Assembly: GCA_002329155.1 (NCBI GenBank)
Contig: DCXY01000003.1
Coordinates: 1-39,763 of the forward strand
DNA: 39,763 nucleotides
Direction of reading: 5' to 3'
Origin: Stenotrophomonas sp. UBA2124
GTDB lineage: Bacteria > Pseudomonadota > Gammaproteobacteria > Xanthomonadales > Xanthomonadaceae
The position numbers and the translations under genes were made by a program. The notes beneath the pieces were generated by a model that was not told the origin of the DNA, made no database searches, and saw only the letters and a list, made by a program, of their open reading frames with translations. This document shows, piece after piece, positions 7,541 to 15,430 of this stretch (position 1 is the stretch's first letter; each line of letters begins with the position of its first letter).

Positions 7541-8446
7541 TCAATCCTGCGCGTCAACCACCGGCGCTTCAGCGGCCAGCTTCGCTTTCCTGCGCGCGCG
7601 GGCACGTTCATCGATGACCGCGGTGATCAGCGCGCCGCCGAAGAACACCACGCTGGCGTAGTAGATCCACACCAGCATGATCACCAATGTGCCCATCGAG
7701 CCGTAGGCGCTGCCCGGCGCGGCGTTGGCGATGTACAGGCCGATGCCGTAGCGGCCCAGCGTGAACAGCACCGCGGTGATGGCGCCGCCGATGAAGGCCT
7801 GCCGCCAGTCCACCGGGCGGTCGGGCAGGTAGTGGTAGAGGAAGGCGAAGCCGAGCGCGTAGAGCACCAGCGTGGTCACATAGCCCACCGCCGGCAGCAC
7901 CGAGGGCAGGTGCGCGAAGATCACCTGCAGCGCGGTGGTGGCCACCATGGACACGATCAGCAGGAAGCCCAGCGCCAGCACCACGCCGGCGGAGAACACG
8001 CGCTTCTTCAGCCAGCCCACCACGCCCTCGAACCGGCGGATGTCGGTGCGGAAGATCAGGTTCAGCGCGCCCTGCAGCTGCGCGAACACCACCGTGGCAC
8101 CGATGAACAGCAGCATCACGCTCCACACGCCGGCCAGCGAGCCCAGATCAGGCTGGGCAGCGGCGTTGCTGATGACGGTCTGCGCCACCTCGCCCACGCT
8201 GGGCCCGGCCAGCGAGCCGATCTGGTCCACCAGCGCCTGCTGGGCGGGCGGGTACAGCGAGGCGGTGAGCCACAGCAGCAGCACCAGCAGCGGTGCCAGC
8301 GAGAGCAGGGTGTAGAAGGCCAGCGAGGCGGCCTGGGTCATCACCTCGGTTTCGACGAAGCGGCGCACCAGCGCGGCGGGCAGGCTCTGCTGCAGCAGTT
8401 CCAAGCGTGACTTGAATGAATCGAAGGTGGGGCGGCTGTGCGGCAT
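7541..8446 (-). CDS. yihY: YihY/BrkB family inner membrane protein
   Basis: This protein of about 301 residues has six membrane segments and the YihY/virulence-factor BrkB layout. The N-terminal amphipathic part contains VMTQAASLAFYTLLSLAPLLVLL, the family hallmark. Later segments include GSMGTLVIMLVWIYYASVVFFGGALITAVIDE, the conserved final helices. These proteins were once called ribonuclease BN by mistake; their function is unknown. The ATG at 8446 (MPHSRPTF) is preferred. An in-frame TTG at 8488 would add 14 residues, and neither start has a convincing Shine-Dalgarno sequence. The C-terminal tail is basic and cytoplasmic. It lies between yqeY and dnaG on the same strand. Confidence 0.9.
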   Translation of the reverse strand: MPHSRPTFDSFKSRLELLQQSLPAALVRRFVETEVMTQAASLAFYTLLSLAPLLVLLLWLTASLYPPAQQALVDQIGSLAGPSVGEVAQTVISNAAAQPDLGSLAGVWSVMLLFIGATVVFAQLQGALNLIFRTDIRRFEGVVGWLKKRVFSAGVVLALGFLLIVSMVATTALQVIFAHLPSVLPAVGYVTTLVLYALGFAFLYHYLPDRPVDWRQAFIGGAITAVLFTLGRYGIGLYIANAAPGSAYGSMGTLVIMLVWIYYASVVFFGGALITAVIDERARARRKAKLAAEAPVVDAQD

Positions 8447-8530
8447 CGAGGCGTTGAAAGCGGAAAGCTGTGGTGGTTGTTCTAGCAAATGCGGGCTTTG
8501 GTGGGGGTGAAGCGTTGGGGCGGGGAGGTT

Positions 8531-8606
8531 GTAGCCCGGGTAAGCGCCAGCGCACCCGGGGCCGTTCGCGGAAATCCCCGGGTGCGCTGGCGCTTGCCCG
8601 GGCTAC
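8531..8606. repeat. GTAG-headed REP pair (CCCGGGTAAGCG type), inverted
   Basis: The left copy at 8531-8560 starts with GTAG and continues CCCGGGTAAGCGCCAGCG CACCCGGG, a palindrome. The right copy at 8576-8606 is the same element on the other strand, ending CTAC. The two form a larger hairpin, the usual layout of paired REPs. The same element recurs at 12537, 12644, 12788, 15139 and 15285. Confidence 0.85.
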
Positions 8607-8629
8607 GGGGTGTCGGGCTACGGAAACAC

Positions 8630-8654
8630 CAAGGCCCGCTTGCGCGGGCCTTGG
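8630..8654 (-). terminator. Intrinsic terminator after yqeY
   Basis: Perfect 10 bp stem CAAGGCCCGC / GCGGGCCTTG with a TTGC loop. Read on the minus strand it is followed by GTGTTT. It lies 26 bp past the yqeY stop codon, so yihY is probably expressed from a separate promoter. Confidence 0.75.
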
Positions 8655-8680
8655 GGGTATCGCCTGTGCCGGGAGCTGGA

Positions 8681-9127
8681 TCAGCCGGCCAGGGCCTGCT
8701 TGACCAGCTTGGACACCAGGCCCATGTCGGCCTGGCCGGCCAGCTTGGGCTTGAGCACGCCCATCAGCTTGCCCATGTCGGCCGCGCTGGCGGCGCCGGT
8801 CTCGGCGATGGCGGCGGTGATGGCGGCCTGGATCTCGGCCTCGCCCATCTTGGCCGGCAGGTAGCGCTCGATCACCACGATCTCGTCGCGCTCCACCACG
8901 GCCAGATCCTCGCGGTTGGCGGCTTCGTACTGGGTCACCGAATCCCTGCGCTGCTTGACCATCTTGTCCAGCACGGCGATCACGGCGGCGTCGTCCAGCT
9001 CGATGCGCTCGTCCACTTCCTTCTGCTTGATCGCCGCGTTGATCAGCCGGATCACGCCCAGGGAGTGCTTGTCGCCGCCCTTCATGGCGGCCTTCATGTC
9101 ATCGGTCAGCTGTTGCTTCAGGCTCAT
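8681..9127 (-). CDS. yqeY: GatB/YqeY domain-containing protein
   Basis: The 148-residue protein is of normal length for the free-standing YqeY family, which resembles the tail domain of the GatB amidotransferase subunit. Typical segments are MSLKQQLTDDMKAAMKGGDK at the start, LGVIRLINAAIKQKEVD, and the C-terminal DMGKLMGVLKPKLAGQADMG with the Gly-rich turn of the tRNA-binding-like helical domain. Function is not firmly known; a link to tRNA-dependent amidation is assumed from homology. A good Shine-Dalgarno sequence (AGAGGTG) precedes the ATG at 9127. It is downstream of rpsU, separated by an internal terminator-like hairpin, an order conserved in many gammaproteobacteria. Confidence 0.95.
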   Translation of the reverse strand: MSLKQQLTDDMKAAMKGGDKHSLGVIRLINAAIKQKEVDERIELDDAAVIAVLDKMVKQRRDSVTQYEAANREDLAVVERDEIVVIERYLPAKMGEAEIQAAITAAIAETGAASAADMGKLMGVLKPKLAGQADMGLVSKLVKQALAG

Positions 9128-9190
9128 GGATCACCTCTTTCGGGATCGGATTTGGGTGGGAACGGCGGGTTTTTGACTGGCCGGGAACGC

Positions 9191-9221
9191 AAAAAGCCGG
9201 CTACGCTCGCGCGTGCCGGCT
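9191..9221 (-). terminator. Terminator/attenuator between rpsU and yqeY
   Basis: On the minus strand the sequence reads AGCCGGC - loop - GCCGGCT followed directly by TTTT, a textbook intrinsic terminator (stem 9195-9201 with 9215-9221, U-tract 9195-9191). It lies about 50 bp past the rpsU stop and likely lowers read-through into yqeY, as the rpsU-dnaG terminator does in Escherichia coli. Confidence 0.85.
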
Positions 9222-9271
9222 CTTACTCCGGTACGGAAGGCCAAGGCCCCCCGTTCAGGAGTCGCGTCCGA

Positions 9272-9487
9272 TCAGTACAGGCGCTGACGCTTGGTGACGT
9301 CGCGCGAGGAACGACGCAGCTGGCGCTTCACGGCAGCAGCGGCCTTGCGCTTGCGTTCCTGGGTCGGCTTTTCGTAGAACTCGCGCTTGCGGGTCTCGGC
9401 CAGCACGCCGGCCTTTTCGCAAGTGCGCTTGAAGCGGCGGAGAGCAAACTCGAAGGGCTCGTTCTCGCGGACTTTAACGCTGGGCAT
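9272..9487 (-). CDS. rpsU: 30S ribosomal protein S21
   Basis: Ribosomal protein bS21 sits near the anti-Shine-Dalgarno end of 16S rRNA and helps initiation. The 71-residue product [20 protein letters not shown]... with a very basic C-terminal half ([16 protein letters not shown]) is unmistakable and of normal length. The open frame extends six codons upstream, but the ATG at 9487 matches the family start and has GGAG six bases before it. It is the first gene of the macromolecular-synthesis cluster and is transcribed away from tsaD, a widely conserved arrangement. Confidence 0.99.
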
Positions 9488-9535
9488 GGAATCTCCGGGA
9501 CACAATGAAACCGGGTCACGCCCGGCGAGCCGCGC

Positions 9536-9563
9536 ATTATAGTCCCTTTACAGGGCTGTGCAA
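9536..9563 (-). promoter_or_regulatory. Sigma70-type promoter for rpsU
   Basis: On the minus strand a perfect -10 box TATAAT (9541-9536) lies 16 bp downstream of TTGCAC (9563-9558), close to the -35 consensus. Transcription would begin about 40 bases before the rpsU ATG. The spacing and AT-rich character stand out in this GC-rich sequence. Confidence 0.8.
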
Positions 9564-9601
9564 GTCCCCCGGACTTTGCGCAGGGCAATGGGAGGTCCAC
9601 A

Positions 9602-10645
9602 ATGGGCCCCATGAAAGTCCTTGGCATTGAATCATCCTGTGATGAGACGGGCGTCGCCGTCTATGACACGGCCCTCTCCGGGGCCGCTGCGCTGCGTGCC
9701 CACGCGGTGTACAGCCAGATTGCGCTGCATGCTGAATACGGTGGCGTGGTGCCGGAGCTGGCCAGCCGTGACCACGTCCGCAAGACCTTGCCGCTGATCC
9801 GGCAGACGCTGGACGAGGCGGGCATCGCCATTTCCGAGATCGACGGCGTGGCCTATACGGCAGGCCCCGGTCTGGTGGGTGCGCTGCTGGTGGGTGCCGG
9901 CGTGGCCCGTTCGCTGGCGTGGGGGCTGGATGTGCCTGCGATCGGTGTGCATCACATGGAAGGCCACCTGCTGGCGCCACTGATGGAAGACGACCCGCCC
10001 GAGCCGCCGTTCGTGGCGCTGCTGGTATCCGGTGGACATACCCAGCTGATCGCGGTCGATGCCATCGGCAAGTACCGCCTGCTGGGCGAAACCCTGGACG
10101 ACGCCGCAGGCGAGGCCTTCGACAAGACCGCCAAGTTGATGGGACTGCCGTATCCGGGTGGCCCGCAGCTGGCGCGGCTGGCCGAGATGGGCACGCCGGG
10201 GCGTTTCAGGTTCGCGCGGCCCATGACCGACCGCCCGGGTCTGGATTTCAGCTTCTCCGGTCTCAAGACGCAGGTGCTGCTGGCCTGGCGCGACAGCGAC
10301 CAGAGCGAGCAGACCCGTGCCGACATCGCCCGTGGCTTCGAGGATGCGGTGGTGGATACGCTGGCCATCAAGTGCGGACGCGCGCTGGATGCGGCCGGTT
10401 GCGATGTGCTGGTGGTGGCCGGTGGCGTTGGCGCGAACAAGCGCCTGCGCGCCAAGCTGCAGGACGCCGCGCAGCGCCGTGGGGGCCGTGTGTGCTTCCC
10501 GCGCCCGGCGCTGTGTACGGACAACGGCGCGATGATCGCCTTTGCCGGTGCGCTGCGGCTGCAGGCCGGCCAGCACAGCCCGCCGGAAGTGAAGGTCACG
10601 CCGCGCTGGGACATGGCCACGCTGCCGGCGCTGGACGGCACCTGA
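9602..10645 (+). CDS. tsaD: tRNA N6-adenosine threonylcarbamoyltransferase TsaD
   Basis: TsaD, with TsaB and TsaE, attaches the threonylcarbamoyl group to A37 of tRNAs that read ANN codons. The 347-residue protein has the ASKHA-fold motifs: VLGIESSCDETGVAVYD at the start, GPGLVGALLVG, the metal-binding HHMEGHL (HxxxH), LLVSGGHTQL and VVAGGVGANKRLR near the end. GGGAGG at 9590-9595 is six bases from the ATG at 9602, so that start is preferred. A second ATG at 9611 (MKVLGIES) matches many relatives and is the alternative. It is divergent from rpsU. Confidence 0.97.
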   Translation: MGPMKVLGIESSCDETGVAVYDTALSGAAALRAHAVYSQIALHAEYGGVVPELASRDHVRKTLPLIRQTLDEAGIAISEIDGVAYTAGPGLVGALLVGAGVARSLAWGLDVPAIGVHHMEGHLLAPLMEDDPPEPPFVALLVSGGHTQLIAVDAIGKYRLLGETLDDAAGEAFDKTAKLMGLPYPGGPQLARLAEMGTPGRFRFARPMTDRPGLDFSFSGLKTQVLLAWRDSDQSEQTRADIARGFEDAVVDTLAIKCGRALDAAGCDVLVVAGGVGANKRLRAKLQDAAQRRGGRVCFPRPALCTDNGAMIAFAGALRLQAGQHSPPEVKVTPRWDMATLPALDGT

Positions 10646-10779
10646 CAGCGGAAACGCGGGCGGCGGAGTGGGATATTCCTGCGACTCCACATGAGGGCAG
10701 GCCAGCCATGGGCACGGCAGGTTCAGTCCGCCTCACTTACCATGGGTAGTCACCCACGTACTGTTCGCGGCTTTCATAC

Positions 10780-11139
10780 ATGGACAAGGTATTCATCGAG
10801 GGGCTGGAGATCGACGCCCTGATCGGCATCTACGACTGGGAACGGCGCATCCGCCAGACCCTGGTGTTCGATCTGGAAATGGGTTTCGACAACCGCAGGC
10901 CCGCGGCGACGGATGACATCGCCGACACGCTCAACTACAAGGCGGTCAGCAAGCGCCTGATGAGCTTCGTGCGCGAATCGGACTTCGGTCTGGTGGAAAC
11001 GCTGGCCGAGCGCTGCGCGCAGATCGTGCTGGATGAATTCAACGTGCAATGGCTGCGGCTCAAGCTGAGCAAGCCCGGTGCGGTGCGCGGTGCGCGCGCC
11101 GTGGGTGTGGTGATCGAACGCTCGCGCGCAGCCGAGTAA
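10780..11139 (+). CDS. folB: Dihydroneopterin aldolase
   Basis: FolB cleaves 7,8-dihydroneopterin to 6-hydroxymethyl-7,8-dihydropterin in folate synthesis. The 119-residue protein has the family pattern: MDKVFIEGLEIDALIGIYDWERRIRQ with the conserved Gly-Ile-Tyr/His-x-Trp-Glu segment, DTLNYKAVSKRLMSF, and FGLVETLAERCAQIVL with the catalytic-site Glu. A Lys is present in the late strand (KLSKPGAV). Length is normal. It lies 134 bp downstream of tsaD; the gap holds a small TGGGT-AGTC-ACCCA hairpin (10743-10756) and no evident Shine-Dalgarno sequence near the ATG. Confidence 0.95.
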   Translation: MDKVFIEGLEIDALIGIYDWERRIRQTLVFDLEMGFDNRRPAATDDIADTLNYKAVSKRLMSFVRESDFGLVETLAERCAQIVLDEFNVQWLRLKLSKPGAVRGARAVGVVIERSRAAE

Positions 11140-11250
11140 AACCCCTGGCCTTGATGCCCTGCCGGGCGGCCATCCCCGTGGCCGGCGCCGGTGCGCCCAT
11201 GCGTGCGCCGTGTAGTGGCGGGCGGCCCTGAAGAAGGAGGAAACACACTG

Positions 11251-12525
11251 ATGGCGGTAATGGGAATCCGTTGGTTGCAGCAGCTGGAACAGGCGCTGGC
11301 ACCGTATCCGTATGCATATCCGGCGCTGGTGCTGGTGGCGCTGGTACTGGTTGCGTGGCTGGCCAACTTCGTCACCAAGCGCATCCTGCTGCGCAGCCTG
11401 CGCAAGGTCATCGCACGCTTTGCCAGTGACCGTGACAACAAGCCGTCGCTGCGGGTGATCTCGCGGTTGGCCAACATCGTGCCATCGGTAGTACTGGCCA
11501 GAGGGGTGGAAATCGTACCGGAGCTGCCGCCGAAGCTGGTGGGTGGCCTGCAGGCGCTGTGTCATGCGTGGACCGTATTGACGATCGCGCTGGCCATCTC
11601 GCATGCGCTGGATGCGTTCAACAGCTTTTACGAACGCCGCGCCGATGCACGCAACAAGCCGATCAAGGGCTACCTGCAGGTGGTCAAGATCGTGGTGTAC
11701 ATCATCGCTGGTCTGTCCATCGTCGCGGCCCTGTTTGGCGTGAAGATCGGCCCGCTGGTCACCGGCCTGGGTGCGGCCACGGCGGTGCTGATGCTGATTT
11801 TCCAGGACACCATCCTGTCGCTGGTGGCCAGTGTGCAGATCAGTGGCGATGGCCGCGTGCGCATTGGTGACTGGATCGAAATGCCCAGCCAGAACGCCGA
11901 TGGCGACGTCACCGACATCGCGCTGCACACGGTGACGGTGCGCAACTTCGACAACACCATCACCACCATTCCGACCAAGAAGCTGGTGACCGAATCGTTC
12001 CGCAACTGGCGCGGCATGCAGGAGTCGGGCGGCAGGCGGATCAAGCGTTCGATCTTCCTGGACCAGCACAGCGTGCATTTCCTGGACGCGAAGGGGCTGG
12101 ATCGGCTGGGCCAGTTCGGCCTGCTGGATGACTATCTCGCCGCCAAGCAGGAAGAGCTGGGGCAGTGGAACCAGCGCGTGGCTGCGGACCACCCGGAGCC
12201 GGTCAATGCGCGACGCATGACCAACCTGGGCACGTTCCGCGTGTACGTGGAGCGCTACCTGCGCAGCCACCCGGACATCAAGCAGGACATGACCCTGCTG
12301 GTGCGCCAGCTGGCCCCGACACCACAGGGCCTGCCGCTGGAGATCTACTGCTTCGCGCCGACCGCGTGGGCACATTACGAGACCACCCAGTCCGACGTGT
12401 TCGATCACCTGCTGGCGATCCTGCACGAATTCGGCCTGCGCGTATTCCAGGAATCCAGCGACGCCATGCTGATGACACTGCGCGACCAGCGTGCCAGTGA
12501 GGCCGAGGCCTCCAGCCAGGCCTGA
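11251..12525 (+). CDS. ybdG: YbdG-type mechanosensitive channel (MscS superfamily)
   Basis: The 424-residue inner-membrane protein resembles Escherichia coli YbdG, a low-activity MscS-like channel of the hypoosmotic response. It has about five membrane helices. The pore-lining helix and beta domain read GLGAATAVLMLIFQDTILSLVA, then GDWIEMPSQNADGDV, then VRNFDNTITTIPTKKLV. FRNWRGMQESGGRRIKRSI and LVRQLAPTPQGLPLEIYCF follow, all close to YbdG. The frame is open from 11191, but AAGGAGG at 11234-11240 points to the ATG at 11251. A GTAG REP follows 12 bp after the stop. Confidence 0.93.
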   Translation: MAVMGIRWLQQLEQALAPYPYAYPALVLVALVLVAWLANFVTKRILLRSLRKVIARFASDRDNKPSLRVISRLANIVPSVVLARGVEIVPELPPKLVGGLQALCHAWTVLTIALAISHALDAFNSFYERRADARNKPIKGYLQVVKIVVYIIAGLSIVAALFGVKIGPLVTGLGAATAVLMLIFQDTILSLVASVQISGDGRVRIGDWIEMPSQNADGDVTDIALHTVTVRNFDNTITTIPTKKLVTESFRNWRGMQESGGRRIKRSIFLDQHSVHFLDAKGLDRLGQFGLLDDYLAAKQEELGQWNQRVAADHPEPVNARRMTNLGTFRVYVERYLRSHPDIKQDMTLLVRQLAPTPQGLPLEIYCFAPTAWAHYETTQSDVFDHLLAILHEFGLRVFQESSDAMLMTLRDQRASEAEASSQA

Positions 12526-12536
12526 CCCCGCTGTTG

Positions 12537-12566
12537 GTAGCCCGGGTAAGCGCAAGCGCACCCGGG
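12537..12566 (+). repeat. GTAG-headed REP palindrome downstream of ybdG
   Basis: Single 30 bp copy of the GTAG-CCCGGGTAAGCGCAAGCG-CACCCGGG element. With the inverted copy at 12644-12674 it brackets 77 bp (12567-12643) that contain the palindrome GTCATGAACATGAC (12610-12623) and no gene. Confidence 0.85.
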
Positions 12567-12643
12567 AAGCCAGAGTCTTCAAGGCGAGGACGACCGTGAT
12601 TCGCGGCATGTCATGAACATGACCGTCATCGAGGTCCGCCAGA

Positions 12644-12817
12644 CCCCGGGTGCGCTTACGCTTACCCGGGCTACGAGGGCCGGGCCCTTCCGCTGCACAG
12701 CGCCCTTCTCCCGTTTATGGGAGAAGGGTTGGGATGAGGGGGCTTTTGCCGTGGCGTTCTGCATGTCTGCAGATGGGCAGTGGAGAGCCCCGGGTGCGCT
12801 TCGCTTACCCGGGCTAC
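12644..12817. repeat. Left arm of composite inverted repeat flanking the GH3 gene
   Basis: This non-coding stretch is made of ordered parts: an inverted GTAG REP (12644-12674), a spacer, a strong hairpin CCCTTCTCCC/GGGAGAAGGG (12703-12728) with the tail TTGGGATGAGGG, a segment containing TCTGCAGATGGGCAG, and a second inverted GTAG REP (12788-12817). The whole 174 bp reappears in reverse orientation at 15139-15315 with only scattered differences. No coding sequence is supported in 12567-12955. Confidence 0.85.
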
Positions 12818-12915
12818 GGCTGGTCCACCGGTTACCCGAGGCAGGCTCTTGCAGGGTGCAAGGCTACGATGGCCAGATGAGGGAGAGGGGGCCGGGCACT
12901 TCACGCGCGCGGCGC

Positions 12916-12921
12916 TAGAAT
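12916..12921 (+). promoter_or_regulatory. Probable -10 box for the GH3 gene
   Basis: TAGAAT (five of six bases of the consensus) lies 35 bp before the GTG start at 12956, giving a leader of about 28 bases. No good -35 hexamer is present 16-18 bp upstream, so the promoter may be weak or activator-dependent. Confidence 0.45.
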
Positions 12922-12955
12922 CCGGCCTTTGCAACCGTTCTCACAAGGACCACTG

Positions 12956-15130
12956 GTGACCTCCGACCGCATCGAATCGCTGCTCGCGCGCATGACCCTG
13001 GAAGAGAAGGTCGGCCAGCTGAGCGTATTCGCCGACATGGTCCGCCCGTTCGCGCCGGATGTGAACCCGGAGGCCAACGTCCGCAATGCCGAGCAGGTGC
13101 TGGAGCAGGTGCGTGCCGGCCGCGTGGGCTCACTGTTCAACGGTGTGGGCGCGGCCCAGGGGCGGCAGATCCAGCAGGTGGCGGTGGAACAGAGCCGGCT
13201 GGGCATTCCGGTGATCCTGGCGGCCGATGTGATCCACGGCATGCGCACGGTGTTTCCCATTCCGCTGGGCGAGGCGGCCAGCTTCGAGCCGGAGCTGGCA
13301 CGGCGTACGGCGCGGGCCACTGCGGTTGAAGCCACCGCTGCCGGCATTCATTGGACCTACGCGCCTGCGGTGGATATCGCCCGCGACCAGCGTTGGGGCC
13401 GCGGTGCCGAAGGTGCGGGAGAGGACGTGGTGCTGGGCAGCGCATTTGCCGCCGCGCGCGTGCGTGGCTTCCAGGGCGATGACCTGAAAGCCGCCGATGC
13501 ACTGCTGGCCACGCCCAAGCATTTCGCCGCCTACGGCGCCGTGGCTGCCGGCATGGAATACGCGCAGGTGGACATCTCGCCGCAGACCCTGCGCGACACC
13601 CATCTGCCACCGTTCAAGGCCGCACTGGAAGCCGGTGCGCTGGCGGTGATGAGCGCCTTCAACGACATCAATGGCGTGCCGGCCAGTGCCAACCGCGCGC
13701 TGCTGACCGAGCTGCTGCGCCACGAATGGAAGTTTGATGGCGTGGTGGTCTCCGACTACACCGCCGACATGGAGCTGATCGCTCACGGCTATGCCGCCGA
13801 CGAAGTGGATGCCACGCGCAAGGCCTTCCTCGCCGGGTTGGACCTGAGCATGCAGAGCGGTTTCTACGACCGCCACCTGGCGGGCCTGGTGCATGCTGGC
13901 GATGTGCCCATGAGCGTGCTGGACGACTCGGTGCGGCGCATTCTACGGCTGAAGGAAGCCATCGGCCTGTTCGACGACCCCTACCGCTCGCTGGACCCGG
14001 CGCGTGAGATGGATCAGTCGCATATCGCGGCGCACGATGCGCTGTCACGCGATGCGGCGCGCCGTTCCATTGTGCTGCTGAAGAACGATGCGCAGACGCT
14101 GCCACTGAAGAAGCAGGGGCAGAAGATCGCGCTGATCGGCCCGTTCGTGCAGGACCGCGACAACATCGAAGGCTGCTGGACGCTGTTCGGCGACAAGCAG
14201 CGTTACGTGACGCTGGAGACCGGTGTACGCGAGGCCATGGCCGATGCCGCGCTGCTGGAAGTCGTTCCCGGCTGCGCACTGGAAGCGCCGCTTGAAGGTG
14301 GCATCGACGCCGCTGTGGCCGCCGCACGGCGCGCGGATGTCGCGGTGCTGGCGCTGGGCGAACCGCAGCGTTACAGCGGCGAAGCGCAGTCGCGGGTGGA
14401 GATCACCCTGCCACCGGCACAGCAGGCACTCGCCGAAGCCGTCGCCGCCACCGGCACGCCGGTGGTCGTGCTGCTGCGCAATGGGCGCGCGCTTGCACTG
14501 CACGGTGCGGTGCGTGATGCGCAGTCCATTGCGGTGACCTGGTACCTGGGCACGCAGACCGGTCATGCGGTGGCCGATGTCCTGTTCGGCGATTACAGCC
14601 CGTCGGCACGCTTGCCGGTGAGTTTTCCGCAGGTCTCCGGACAGCAGCCGTACTACTACAACCACCCGCGCAGCGGCCGCCCGGAACTGCCGGCGATGTC
14701 CGAGTTCAAGGCACGCTGGCGCGAGATTCCCAATGCGCCGCTGTATGCCTTCGGCCATGGTCTGGGCTATGCACGCTTCAGCTACGGCGCGCCGCAGCTC
14801 AGCGCGCCGCAGATGGACTGGAACGGTGACCTGCTGGTCACCACCACCCTCACCAACAGCGGTGACGTGGCGGGCGAGGAAGTGGTGCAGCTGTACCTGC
14901 ACGACCGCGTCGCCAGCCGTGTGCGCCCGGTGCGCGAGCTGAAGGATTTCACCAAGGTGTTGCTGGCACCGGGCGAATCCACGCAGGTGCAGTTCCGCCT
15001 GCATCGGCAGATGCTGGCCTTCACCGGCGTGGATGGCGAATTCCGCGCCGAGCCGGGGCTGTTCGACCTGTGGGTATGCGCCTCGTCGGCAAGCGGCGAA
15101 GCGGTGACCTTCGAGCTGCTCGCACCCTGA
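12956..15130 (+). CDS. bglX: Glycoside hydrolase family 3 beta-glucosidase, BglX-like, without signal peptide
   Basis: GH3 beta-glucosidases release glucose from the non-reducing end of beta-glucosides. The 724-residue protein has the N-terminal barrel starting MTSDRIESLLARMTLEEKVGQL. LAADVIHGMRTVFPIPLGEA and TPKHFAAYGA are substrate-pocket motifs, and the nucleophile is Asp267 in VVVSDYTADMEL. The second alpha/beta domain (RSIVLLKNDAQTLPL) and the C-terminal fibronectin-like domain (VVQLYLHDRVAS) follow. The GTG at 12956 is chosen because AAGGA lies six to seven bases upstream; the frame continues to 12929 without ATG. No signal peptide is encoded, so unlike periplasmic Escherichia coli BglX this form should be cytosolic. 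Inverted composite repeats flank the gene. Confidence 0.93.
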   Translation: MTSDRIESLLARMTLEEKVGQLSVFADMVRPFAPDVNPEANVRNAEQVLEQVRAGRVGSLFNGVGAAQGRQIQQVAVEQSRLGIPVILAADVIHGMRTVFPIPLGEAASFEPELARRTARATAVEATAAGIHWTYAPAVDIARDQRWGRGAEGAGEDVVLGSAFAAARVRGFQGDDLKAADALLATPKHFAAYGAVAAGMEYAQVDISPQTLRDTHLPPFKAALEAGALAVMSAFNDINGVPASANRALLTELLRHEWKFDGVVVSDYTADMELIAHGYAADEVDATRKAFLAGLDLSMQSGFYDRHLAGLVHAGDVPMSVLDDSVRRILRLKEAIGLFDDPYRSLDPAREMDQSHIAAHDALSRDAARRSIVLLKNDAQTLPLKKQGQKIALIGPFVQDRDNIEGCWTLFGDKQRYVTLETGVREAMADAALLEVVPGCALEAPLEGGIDAAVAAARRADVAVLALGEPQRYSGEAQSRVEITLPPAQQALAEAVAATGTPVVVLLRNGRALALHGAVRDAQSIAVTWYLGTQTGHAVADVLFGDYSPSARLPVSFPQVSGQQPYYYNHPRSGRPELPAMSEFKARWREIPNAPLYAFGHGLGYARFSYGAPQLSAPQMDWNGDLLVTTTLTNSGDVAGEEVVQLYLHDRVASRVRPVRELKDFTKVLLAPGESTQVQFRLHRQMLAFTGVDGEFRAEPGLFDLWVCASSASGEAVTFELLAP

Positions 15131-15138
15131 GGTAGCCC

Positions 15139-15315
15139 GTAGCCCGGGTAAGCGCAAGCGCACCTGGGGCTCTCCTCTGCCCATCTGCAGACTTGCAGAA
15201 CGCAACAGCAGGAGCGCCCTCATCCCAACCCTTCTCCCGTACACGGGAGAAGGGCTCAGTGCAGCGGAAGGCCCCCGGCTCTCTTAGCCCGGGTAAGCAA
15301 AGCGCACCCGGGCTA
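15139..15315. repeat. Right arm of composite inverted repeat flanking the GH3 gene
   Basis: This arm is the reverse-complement relative of 12644-12817. It has a GTAG REP (15139-15168, with an extra GTAGCCC just before at 15132), a CCCATCTGCAGA segment, a CCCTTCTCCC/GGGAGAAGGG hairpin (15229-15254), then a second REP (15285-15315). It begins 8 bp after the bglX stop. Nothing coding is seen in 15131-15430. Confidence 0.85.
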
Positions 15316-15376
15316 AGAGGGTGCGGTTTCGGTCCCAATCAAAGGCGCCACGCCCCCAACCGGATGACAGTTGACA

Positions 15377-15404
15377 CATTGCACACGCATCGCGGCGTGC
15401 AATG
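15377..15404 (+). promoter_or_regulatory. 8 bp perfect inverted repeat upstream of the small membrane protein gene
   Basis: CATTGCAC (15377-15384) and GTGCAATG (15397-15404) are exact inverted copies separated by 12 bp. A perfect -35 hexamer TTGACA (15371-15376) sits immediately upstream. No good -10 is found at 17 bp spacing. The repeat may be an operator or a leader hairpin. Confidence 0.4.
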
Positions 15405-15430
15405 CTGGCCGCACTCACCGGAGAACCGCG

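Noticed and set aside
5248..7661. Long plus-strand open frames over dnaG (536 and 618 codons)
   Set aside because: They are antisense to dnaG, which has every primase motif, and have no recognisable domain.
10774..12609. 611-codon minus-strand open frame over folB and ybdG
   Set aside because: It is antisense to two well-supported genes and carries no motifs.
12644..15315. Insertion-sequence ends around bglX
   Set aside because: There is no transposase between or beside the arms and no target-site duplication is evident. The arms are made of REP and hairpin modules found elsewhere in the window.
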